Assembly: GCA_016784195.1 (NCBI GenBank) | Contig: JADHVE010000060.1 | Coordinates: 1 to 6,847 of the forward strand | Reading direction: 5' to 3' | From: Candidatus Woesearchaeota archaeon | GTDB taxonomy: Archaea; Nanobdellota; Nanobdellia; Woesearchaeales; GW2011-AR4 | DNA length: 6,847 bases | Part shown: piece after piece, positions 1 to 5,291 of the stretch | How positions within the stretch are numbered: the first letter of the stretch is position 1 | Layout of the letters: the number at the start of each line of letters is the position of its first letter | Translations under genes and position numbers: made by a program | The notes under the pieces: model-generated | Told to the model about the DNA's origin: nothing | The model's database searches: none | Seen by the model: the letters and a program-made list of their open reading frames with translations, nothing else

Positions 1-541
1 AAAGACTTTCAGGGGAAGAAGTTACACCGTTTTGTGTATAAACAAAGGAAGCTGAAGTAGCATCTGTACTAGACCAAGTAACTGTAGTAGATTCTCCTTC
101 GTTAATTGTTGATGAAGATAAAGTTATATCACATGTTGGAGCTGGGGTGACTGGTGTAGAACTAATTGTAATTCCGTCAGGGAACGAAGAGGTACAATAA
201 GCCTGAGTTGAGTCAGCACATGCCATGACTGCATACCAGAAAACCCCGGTGGGTCCAGTTTGAGGGATTATAAATTCCTTGTTAACGGCTGAAGTATCAC
301 TTAAGTATGCCCAGCCAGTCCAATCTCCATTGTCTGCCCTCCAATTAAGTTCATAATGATCAACAGTGCCGCTAGCACTCCAGCTAGCATGAACAGTTCC
401 CCCAAGTGCTACTGAATCCTCAGTGAGGGAAAATGTTACACTTGTTGGGTTTGTTGATGTAGTAGCAGCTTGTATTGATACTGAAGCACAAATCATTAAA
501 ACTAATATAGAGCCTAACATAACTAATATATTTTTTTTCAT
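1..541 (-). CDS. Secreted surface protein with Fn3/Ig-like domains (3' end cut by window edge)
   Basis: An open frame runs on the minus strand from an ATG at 541-539 to the window edge without a stop, giving 180 visible residues. The N-terminus is a classic signal peptide: basic start (MKKN), hydrophobic core about residues 5-19, and a likely signal peptidase I site after Ile-Gln-Ala (residue 25). Cys18 lies in the hydrophobic core but lacks a proper lipobox, so a lipoprotein is unlikely. Residues about 32-120 look like a fibronectin-III or Ig-like beta sandwich (WSASG, HYELNWR, FWYAV segments), with Cys108 and Cys116 close enough for a disulfide. A Pro/Thr linker (about 128-136) leads into a second Ig-like domain carrying an INEGESTTVTWSST segment, a pattern seen in repeated domains of surface proteins. 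The start is supported by GGTGGTT at 552-546. Export and surface display are well supported; binding partner and total length are unknown. Confidence 0.85.
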   Translation of the reverse strand, partial: MKKNILVMLGSILVLMICASVSIQAATTSTNPTSVTFSLTEDSVALGGTVHASWSASGTVDHYELNWRADNGDWTGWAYLSDTSAVNKEFIIPQTGPTGVFWYAVMACADSTQAYCTSSFPDGITISSTPVTPAPTCDITLSSSTINEGESTTVTWSSTDATSASFVYTQNGVTSSPESL

Positions 542-545
542 ATTT

Positions 546-552
546 AACCACC
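546..552 (-). promoter_or_regulatory. Shine-Dalgarno sequence of the secreted-protein gene
   Basis: The minus strand reads GGTGGTT four bases before the ATG at 541 (AAAT spacer). With G-U wobble it can pair over seven bases with the expected 16S rRNA 3' end (GAUCACC). It supports this ATG rather than a downstream Met, and implies a transcript with a leader, not a leaderless one. Confidence 0.5.
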
Positions 553-642
553 CAACGATTATTTTTTAAAAAATTTGATTTCTTTATCAGTCGAAATATT
601 CAAATGGACTATTAACAAATTTTATTTTGCACCCAAGGCGCG

Positions 643-651
643 TTTATATTT
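643..651 (-). promoter_or_regulatory. TATA-like box for the secreted-protein gene
   Basis: On the minus strand these bases read AAATATAAA, close to an archaeal TATA box. A start site about 25 bases downstream (near 622) would give a leader of about 80 bases that includes the GGTGGTT ribosome binding site. Directly after the box lies the only GC-rich patch of this intergenic region (629-641). The T6A6 element nearer the gene is the competing candidate. Confidence 0.35.
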
Positions 652-877
652 GTTTGATTCGGTAATAGTACTTTAACTGATAAAATAATAACTTAAAAAA
701 CTGCTTCCCCTATTTAAATCTTTCTATTCAGTTACCACTTTAAAGTTAAGTATGCTAGAACTAACTGTATAATAGTTATAGTTATGAGTAAACTGGTTAA
801 TTTTAGAGATAAACTTTTTTGGTATTTTTTTATCTGTAGTGGTTTTGGCTCTGAAGTTTATTGTTATTAATCCAAAA

Positions 878-888
878 TTTTATAAATA
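878..888 (+). promoter_or_regulatory. TATA box / promoter of rpl34e
   Basis: The sequence TTTTATAAATA, preceded by the A-rich CCAAAA (possible BRE), is a near-ideal archaeal TATA box. Its centre lies about 33 bases before the rpl34e ATG, so transcription should begin near 908 and the leader would be only a few bases long. No Shine-Dalgarno sequence precedes the ATG, in keeping with a very short leader. Confidence 0.7.
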
Positions 889-915
889 AACTGCGTTTTC
901 TGTATAGAGTTCAAA

Positions 916-1188
916 ATGCCAGCACCAAACAAAAGATCAAGGACTTTCAGAAGAGTATACCGGAAAGTTCCCGGTGGAAAGACGGTTTTACATTATAAAA
1001 AGAGAAAGCCTAGTAAAGCCAAATGTGGTAAGTGTAAAGCTATATTAAAAGGAGTTCCAAGAGAAAGACCATATAAGATGAGAACGATGGCTAAGACAAA
1101 GAAAAGGCCGGAAAGGCCTTATGGAGGAGCTTTGTGCTCTAAATGTACCAGAGAAGTTTTTAAAGAAAAAGCGAGAAGCAAAAAATAA
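916..1188 (+). CDS. rpl34e: 50S ribosomal protein L34e
   Basis: This 90-residue, strongly basic protein is a component of the large ribosomal subunit, found in archaea and eukaryotes but not bacteria. The family pattern is clear: a basic N-terminus with TFRRVYRKVPGGK, then Lys-rich HYKKRKP, a zinc-binding CxxC at Cys37/Cys40, the signature GVPRERPYKMR (46-56), RPYGG (67-71), and a second CxxC at Cys74/Cys77. Length is normal for the archaeal family. The ATG follows a strong TATA box without a ribosome binding site, so translation probably uses a nearly leaderless mRNA. It is followed by rpl14e on the same strand after 117 bases. In many archaea cytidylate kinase (cmk) lies between the two; here it does not. 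Confidence 0.96.
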   Translation: MPAPNKRSRTFRRVYRKVPGGKTVLHYKKRKPSKAKCGKCKAILKGVPRERPYKMRTMAKTKKRPERPYGGALCSKCTREVFKEKARSKK

Positions 1189-1221
1189 ATCAATAATTAA
1201 AAATTAAAGATAATAATTGGT

Positions 1222-1230
1222 AAATATAAA
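1222..1230 (+). promoter_or_regulatory. TATA-like box for a separate rpl14e transcript
   Basis: AAATATAAA lies between rpl34e and rpl14e. A start about 25 bases downstream falls near 1251, exactly where the foldable leader of rpl14e begins. This would give rpl14e its own transcript with a leader of about 55 bases. The region is very AT-rich, so a chance match is possible and co-transcription with rpl34e is not excluded. Confidence 0.4.
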
Positions 1231-1252
1231 TCAAATAAAAACTAAACATTGA

Positions 1253-1301
1253 AATCTCATGGTGTTTTGGTGACAAACACTAAAATGGTGAGATTGGAGG
1301 G
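1253..1301 (+). promoter_or_regulatory. Foldable leader and Shine-Dalgarno sequence of rpl14e
   Basis: Two nested perfect stems can form in the RNA. The outer stem pairs AATCTCA (1253-1259) with TGAGATT (1289-1295). The inner hairpin pairs GTGTTT (1262-1267) with AAACAC (1275-1280) around a 7-base loop. The outer stem ends directly against a strong Shine-Dalgarno sequence, GGAGGG (1296-1301), four bases before the ATG at 1306. The layout suits control of ribosome access, for example feedback by a ribosomal protein. The pairing is seen in the sequence; a regulatory role is inference. Confidence 0.45.
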
Positions 1302-1305
1302 AAAA

Positions 1306-1719
1306 ATGATTGAGATTGGACGATTAGCAATAAAAACTGCAGGCAGAGATGCTGGTTGTAAATGTGTTGTTGTAGAAATTCTTGATAATAACTATGTGCT
1401 TATAGATGGTGGAACAAGAAGAAGGAAATGTAATATCATCCATTTAGAGCCTTTAAATGAAGTCATTAAGATTAAGAAAGGAGCTTCTCATGAAGAGGTT
1501 AATGCTGAGTTTAAGAAATTGAAATTAGAGGTTAGGGAGACTAAACCTAAAGAGACTAAAGATAGGCCTAAAAAAGTCAGGAAGGAGAAAAAGAAGATTG
1601 AAGAGAAAGGAGATAAAGGAAAGAAAAAGGCTAAGAAAGAAGGAAAGAAAAAGTCTGAAGTGAAAAAGGAAGAAAAATTAAGTGATAAATTAACAAAAGA
1701 AGGTAAAAAGAATAAATAA
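1306..1719 (+). CDS. rpl14e: 50S ribosomal protein L14e with lysine-rich C-terminal tail
   Basis: A large-subunit ribosomal protein of the archaeal/eukaryotic L14e family (KOW/SH3-like fold). Residues 1-65 carry the whole family core: MIEIGRLAIKTAGRDAG, KCVVVEILDNNYVLIDG, the basic TRRRKCNIIHLEP (37-49), and IKKGASHEEV. I chose the ATG at 1306 (137 residues): it is where family members begin and follows a strong GGAGGG. The longer reading from TTG at 1249 adds 19 residues without family support. Archaeal homologues are usually about 80-95 residues; here residues about 75-137 form an extra low-complexity Lys/Glu tail, including a short GKKK-containing duplication. The tail probably lies on the ribosome surface or contacts rRNA. 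The gene follows rpl34e and converges on pheT with a 20-base gap. Confidence 0.93.
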   Translation: MIEIGRLAIKTAGRDAGCKCVVVEILDNNYVLIDGGTRRRKCNIIHLEPLNEVIKIKKGASHEEVNAEFKKLKLEVRETKPKETKDRPKKVRKEKKKIEEKGDKGKKKAKKEGKKKSEVKKEEKLSDKLTKEGKKNK

Positions 1720-1720
1720 A
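1705..1720 (-). terminator. T-rich terminator after pheT, inside the rpl14e 3' end
   Basis: Read on the minus strand, the stretch past the pheT stop is TTTATTTATTCTTTTT, followed further on by more pyrimidine-rich sequence. This is the complement of the AAA/AAG/GAA codons of the L14e tail, so the terminator candidate overlaps the opposite gene. Confidence 0.35.
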
Positions 1721-1735
1721 TCATAGAGAAATATA

Positions 1736-1748
1736 TTTTTTATATTTT
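1736..1748 (+). terminator. Oligo-T terminator after rpl14e
   Basis: Six Ts (1736-1741) and four more (1745-1748) follow the rpl14e stop at 1719 and run into the 3' end of convergent pheT. Archaeal RNA polymerase typically stops at such T tracts without a hairpin. No stem precedes it. Confidence 0.45.
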
Positions 1749-3395
1749 GTTGATTGCACTAAACAAATCTGTTAAATTCAATTCTAAAGCCGTCACCGGT
1801 GTTTCTAATTCCCAGTTTTCTAAAACTTGGGGGTTAATCTCTCCAATATAGGCTATTTTTTCATTATTAACTTTAACTCTTGCAACGCGGCCTGGAATAA
1901 AAGAAGGATGCTCTGTTTCTTCTATTTCGTATCTAGTATTTAACATCCTTAATAAATAGTCTAAAATTTGCTTTATTTTTGTGTAACCTGTTTTTTCCTC
2001 TGCTAGGGTAATTGCTAAACGTTCATTTTCCTCAATGTTTGTTTCTTTTTTATTATTTATTTTAAAAACTGTTCCCATTCCAAAAATTCTTTGAGGGTAA
2101 TCATGATGTTTGTTATTGCCTAAGATTTCAAGCATGGAAGGTATAACCCACGAACGAAGCACGTCATATTCGCTGGAGATTGAATTTGCAAGCTCAATTA
2201 AATGCAGATTAGTGAGCATGTTTTTATTCTGAAATTTAGCATTAGTCAAGTTATATGTGGCTGTTTCGATTAAATTTAAACCTACTAAAATGTCTGCTAC
2301 TTTATTTTTGAAAACCTCAAACTTATCTTCTTCTGCTATTGTCGCTACTTTTGGAATTTCTGCTTTGAAATTTTCATAGCCATAGGCTATTGCAATGTCT
2401 TCTGCTAAATCGCTTTGATGTAATATATCTGCGCGATAGGAGGGGATTAAGACTTTTTTGTTTTTATAACCATATCCCATCTTTTCAAGCAGTTTTTTTG
2501 CTTCTGGCTCTTTTAAGTCAAGACCTAGGAGCTTGTTGACATAATTTAAATCCAGTTTCATCTCTTCCGGATTTAAGTCTGGTGTTGTAAATGTTTTATC
2601 GGGGTAGTGTAATTTCAGGGAATAGATTTTCCCACCCATATCTGCAAAAGCTGTCACAATAATGTTCAAACATTTTTGTAAAACTCTGAAGTCAAAGCCA
2701 GAGCATTCAATAAAAACATCTTTTGTTTTTTCGGTTATTTTTCCTGTTTTATGTGAGTTTATGATTGGGGGAACTGAAAGGACTTCATTGTTTGCGTCAT
2801 AAAAGACAGGGAATTTGTCTAAGCCTTCCAGTAAATGTCCATAATCTTTTCCTGCAGGATGCTGGCTTAAAATCTGCCTTGCGTTTATTTTTCTTGAAAA
2901 CTCTAGTGGCTGGAAAATTATGTCTTCCGGTTTTTTTGCCATGAAAGTTATTGGAGTCTTTATTTTTTCAAAGGGGTAAATACCTATGGCAACTTTCTTT
3001 CTGTTTCTGCCGTAGGTTATATGAAGCTTTTCCTGAACATCTATTGCTTCCTTTATTTTTTCATCATCGTATTTTATACCTTTTACAATTGCGCAGGCTG
3101 TGTAGGGCCTTATTTTTGAGACTGATTTGTCAATAATCACTTTTTCTTTTGAATCCTCTACTTCGTAATTTTTTAAGCCTGTTTTATGCCCGATAAATGA
3201 AGAGAAAGCACGGGCAAAGCCCTGTATCGAGAGCATATCAGGCCTGTTAGGAAAAATTTCTACTGTAATCTCGTCTTTTGTGACATTTTCTAAGTCTGTT
3301 CCTAGGTAGCTGATCCTGTCTTTTAATTTTTCTACAGGAAGTTTTTTTCCTGTTAGCTTTTCAAAGGCCTGTTTGTTGATAGTTATTGTTGGCAT
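1740..3395 (-). CDS. pheT: Phenylalanine--tRNA ligase beta subunit
   Basis: The beta subunit of the (alpha-beta)2 synthetase that charges tRNA-Phe in the cytosol; it binds tRNA and carries the editing domain that clears Tyr-tRNA-Phe. At 551 residues it has the usual length for the short archaeal/eukaryotic form, without the bacterial N-terminal tRNA-binding and C-terminal extensions. Visible in order: the N-terminal domain with NRPDML (50-55); the B3/4 editing domain, including VPPIINS (208-214); the B5 domain with IPSYRADILHQSDLAEDIAI (317-336); and a catalytic-like core with LRSWVIPSMLEIL (413-425), PQRIFGMGTVF (434-444) and HPSFIPGRVARV (496-507). The segment near residues 227-236, VFIECSGFDF, departs from the TG-x-D-like form I expect in relatives. 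The ATG starts two bases after the pheS stop, with only a weak ribosome binding site, so the genes are co-transcribed and probably translationally coupled. Confidence 0.96.
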   Translation of the reverse strand: MPTITINKQAFEKLTGKKLPVEKLKDRISYLGTDLENVTKDEITVEIFPNRPDMLSIQGFARAFSSFIGHKTGLKNYEVEDSKEKVIIDKSVSKIRPYTACAIVKGIKYDDEKIKEAIDVQEKLHITYGRNRKKVAIGIYPFEKIKTPITFMAKKPEDIIFQPLEFSRKINARQILSQHPAGKDYGHLLEGLDKFPVFYDANNEVLSVPPIINSHKTGKITEKTKDVFIECSGFDFRVLQKCLNIIVTAFADMGGKIYSLKLHYPDKTFTTPDLNPEEMKLDLNYVNKLLGLDLKEPEAKKLLEKMGYGYKNKKVLIPSYRADILHQSDLAEDIAIAYGYENFKAEIPKVATIAEEDKFEVFKNKVADILVGLNLIETATYNLTNAKFQNKNMLTNLHLIELANSISSEYDVLRSWVIPSMLEILGNNKHHDYPQRIFGMGTVFKINNKKETNIEENERLAITLAEEKTGYTKIKQILDYLLRMLNTRYEIEETEHPSFIPGRVARVKVNNEKIAYIGEINPQVLENWELETPVTALELNLTDLFSAINKI

Positions 3396-3397
3396 TT

Positions 3398-4930
3398 TTA
3401 TTTCATCCAGATCTTTGTTTCTCTTAATTGTTTTAAATCGTTTTTGTAAATGTCCCGGATATCTGAAATATTATAATACTCCATGATGGTTCTTTCCATT
3501 CCTAAACCCCATGCTAAAACCGGACATTCAAATCCCAGCAAAGGCTTTACCATCTCCGGCCTGAATATACCTGAACCGCCTAATTCTACCCACTCTTTTT
3601 TTGTAGGGTGCCAAACATCTACTTCGCAACTTGGTTCAGTATATGGAAAATGTGCCGGCCTTAACCTAACATCGGGAAAACCCATTTTCTTGAAAAAATC
3701 TTTCAAATAACCCTGAAGATTTCTAAAATTTGCACCTGGATCGACAACAATGCCTTCTACCTGTATAAACTCAAATAATGATTTCCAGGATAAGGTTTCA
3801 TTTCTGTAAACGCTCTTAACTGAGAAGAATTTCGCAGGCAGATCATCTTTTTTTAGTTTTGCTATTGCTTGTGCTGATAAGACTGTTGTATGGGTTCTTA
3901 ACAAGTTTTCTTTAGCAATGTTCTCTGACCATTTATACTGCCACCCTTTAGAGCCCGTTGTCCAGCCATTTTCATGTGTTGCTTTTACTTTCTCTGATAG
4001 ACTTTTGGGTAATTTGCCAAATCTAGGATTTTTAATGTAAAATGTGTCCTGCATGTCTCTTGCAGGATGGTCTTGCGGCACAAATAAAGTGTCCAAGTCC
4101 CAGAAAGATGTTTGCACTAAGTTTCCTTTCATTTCCTTAAATCCCATATCCAGCCAGATTCTCTTGATGTAGTTAATTGCCTGCTGCACAAAATGCCTTT
4201 TTCCCCCGTAAATCTCAGGGACATTTGTCTTTACATCATAATGCCTGAACTTCTTGTTTTTCCATGAGCCTGTTTTGAGCATAGCTGCTGTTAGGCAGTC
4301 TAAAACATCTTTTTCTGTTATGCCTTGTTTTATTATTTTTTTTCCTAAATCGGTGAGTTCTGGAATTCTTTTTTTTATTAAGTCAACTTTGATTATCTTT
4401 TTTCTTTTTTTGAGATTATTGAATGTTAGTTTATCTAAATCCTTTAATTCAGAAATGTTTATTGGGAATTTTTTTTTCAGAAATTCTTCTTCAGGAAAGC
4501 CTTTATCCAGAAGGTTTTTGCCTTGCAGGGTTATTTTTACTTTTATTTCTTTATCTTTTTTTATTAAAATAGCTGCTTTTGATTTTAGTATTCCCAGGCT
4601 AATGCTTAATTCTTCATTTGAGAGATCTAAATTGCTTTTTATTTCTTCTAAGCTCAGCTCTTGGTCTTTTATTGACTGGAGAAACCTTTTTTCAGGTAGG
4701 CCTTTTTCCTGATAATTTTTTCCATTGTCATCTATGCTTATAGTTTCATTTAACTCTTCATTCAGGTTTATTATAGCCTTATTTTGGAGCCATTGTAAAG
4801 CGCGCATTACCTCTATCTCCTGTAGATTTGTTTTTTTTGAGATTTCTTTTACAGAATTGGGTGTATCTAAAACCGGAAGTACTTTTCTTTCTAATGGATG
4901 TAGTGTTTGAATAAGTTTTTTGAGGTCCAT
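3398..4930 (-). CDS. pheS: Phenylalanine--tRNA ligase alpha subunit, archaeal type
   Basis: The catalytic class II subunit, activating phenylalanine with ATP and transferring it to tRNA-Phe. Its 510 residues match the archaeal form. The N-terminal 210 residues contain three winged-helix-like repeats, each ending in a GK...G(L/F/I)(P/T)E..(F/V)L pattern (about 70-84, 137-151, 196-210); the opening LHPLERKVLPVLDTPNSV is typical of archaeal PheS. The catalytic domain follows: motif 1 near 243-265, DHPARDMQDTFY (287-298), LLRTHTT (343-349), motif 2 (374-393) and motif 3 AWGLGMER (473-480), with WVELGGSGIFRPEM (447-460) between. Motif 2 keeps Arg376, Glu378, Gln390 and Glu392 but has Ser384 and Ile389 where homologues normally have histidines. 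The ATG has no Shine-Dalgarno sequence and lies about 29 bases from a TATA-like box, suggesting a leaderless mRNA. pheT follows after two bases. Confidence 0.96.
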   Translation of the reverse strand: MDLKKLIQTLHPLERKVLPVLDTPNSVKEISKKTNLQEIEVMRALQWLQNKAIINLNEELNETISIDDNGKNYQEKGLPEKRFLQSIKDQELSLEEIKSNLDLSNEELSISLGILKSKAAILIKKDKEIKVKITLQGKNLLDKGFPEEEFLKKKFPINISELKDLDKLTFNNLKKRKKIIKVDLIKKRIPELTDLGKKIIKQGITEKDVLDCLTAAMLKTGSWKNKKFRHYDVKTNVPEIYGGKRHFVQQAINYIKRIWLDMGFKEMKGNLVQTSFWDLDTLFVPQDHPARDMQDTFYIKNPRFGKLPKSLSEKVKATHENGWTTGSKGWQYKWSENIAKENLLRTHTTVLSAQAIAKLKKDDLPAKFFSVKSVYRNETLSWKSLFEFIQVEGIVVDPGANFRNLQGYLKDFFKKMGFPDVRLRPAHFPYTEPSCEVDVWHPTKKEWVELGGSGIFRPEMVKPLLGFECPVLAWGLGMERTIMEYYNISDIRDIYKNDLKQLRETKIWMK

Positions 4931-4951
4931 TTTTTATTAAAGGTGGTTAAT

Positions 4952-4996
4952 ATGTTTAAAAATATTCTTATTTGTTTTTATTGTTTTCTATTTTAA
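4952..4996 (+). other. Candidate micro-ORF or relic of a secreted-protein gene start
   Basis: The plus strand has AGGTGGTT (4941-4948) four bases... three to four bases before an ATG, then 14 codons (MFKNILICFYCFLF) and TAA. The ribosome binding site is almost the same as that of the secreted-protein gene at 541, whose protein also starts M-x-K-N-I-L. It could be a translated micropeptide or the remnant of a signal-peptide gene. No plus-strand promoter is evident upstream, and the overlap with the pheS promoter leaves chance as a real option. Confidence 0.2.
4955..4964 (-). promoter_or_regulatory. TATA-like box of the pheS-pheT operon
   Basis: The minus strand reads TATTTTTAAA, centred about 29 bases before the pheS ATG. 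Transcription would begin within a few bases of the start codon, which fits the lack of a Shine-Dalgarno sequence there. The match to TTTAWATA is only fair. Confidence 0.45.
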
Positions 4997-5246
4997 TGCG
5001 CTGTTGTGTTATTGAGTAATCGTTTCACATTTTATCCAATAAAAAATAACAATTAAAAAAATATCAATATAAAAAATAAATATAATCAGTTAAAACCAGC
5101 CAATAAAACATAAACAGAAGCACAATCAAGTGTGGATGTAGTTGAGTTGATATTTATTAATTAGATGTTATAAGGTCAAAAAATAATCAAAGAGAATAAA
5201 AGATTAAAACACAAATAAAGGGGAATGTAGAATAGAGCTTAATTGC

Positions 5247-5268
5247 AAAAATAAATTAAAAATAGGGG
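5247..5268 (-). terminator. T-rich terminator after the EamA-type gene
   Basis: On the minus strand, 24 bases past the EamA-type stop, the sequence reads CCCC, TA, T5, AA, TTTA, T5. Two five-T runs close together fit an archaeal oligo-U terminator. No stable stem precedes it. Confidence 0.4.
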
Positions 5269-5291
5269 ATTTTATAAAGTAAATAATCAGA

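Larger units (their letters stand above)
542..915. other. Divergent intergenic region between the secreted-protein gene and rpl34e
   Basis: These 374 AT-rich bases separate two divergently transcribed genes. They contain a minus-strand TATA-like box and GC-rich palindrome (629-651), a Shine-Dalgarno-like GGTGGTT for the secreted protein, and a strong plus-strand TATA box for rpl34e. A T6A6 palindrome at 562-573 could be an alternative TATA element about 27 bases before the minus-strand ATG. I see no tRNA, C/D-box RNA, or convincing gene in the rest (about 690-870). Confidence 0.7.
4931..5291. other. AT-rich intergenic region between pheS and the EamA-type gene
   Basis: 361 bases lie between the pheS start and the 3' end of the transketolase/EamA operon. 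They hold the pheS promoter, a 14-codon plus-strand ORF with a good ribosome binding site (4952-4996), A-rich low-complexity sequence (about 5038-5085), a slightly more G-containing patch (about 5111-5160), and a T-rich terminator candidate for the minus strand (5247-5268). I found no tRNA, C/D-box pair or protein-like ORF longer than the micro-ORF. Confidence 0.6.

Noticed and set aside
583..684. 9-bp inverted repeat TTTATCAGT / ACTGATAAA with an 84-base spacer
   Set aside because: In an AT-rich region of this size a pair this long is roughly expected by chance, and the spacing fits no known operator or hairpin.
784..870. 28-codon plus-strand ORF (starts MSKLVNF) upstream of rpl34e
   Set aside because: It has no ribosome binding site, no TATA box at the right distance, and no recognisable protein pattern; expected by chance in an intergenic region.
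1249..1305. Longer rpl14e reading from a TTG codon, adding 19 residues
   Set aside because: The L14e family starts at the MIEIGR-like segment, the ATG at 1306 has a strong GGAGGG, and the added stretch overlaps the foldable leader.
1488..1724. 78-codon minus-strand ORF, very rich in Phe, Ser and Leu
   Set aside because: It is the mirror of the lysine/glutamate codons in the L14e tail (AAA/AAG/GAA read as TTT/CTT/TTC), with no start signal of its own.
4254..4712. 152-codon plus-strand ORF opposite pheS
   Set aside because: It lies wholly inside the conserved pheS gene and its Phe/Ser/Leu-rich product mirrors pheS lysine codons. The same holds for shorter ORFs opposite pheT, pheS, the EamA-type gene and transketolase.
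5037..5080. Repeated ATAAAAAATAA and a second CCAATAAAA at 5100-5108
   Set aside because: Short, very AT-rich, only two copies each; ordinary low-complexity intergenic sequence, not a CRISPR array or origin repeat.
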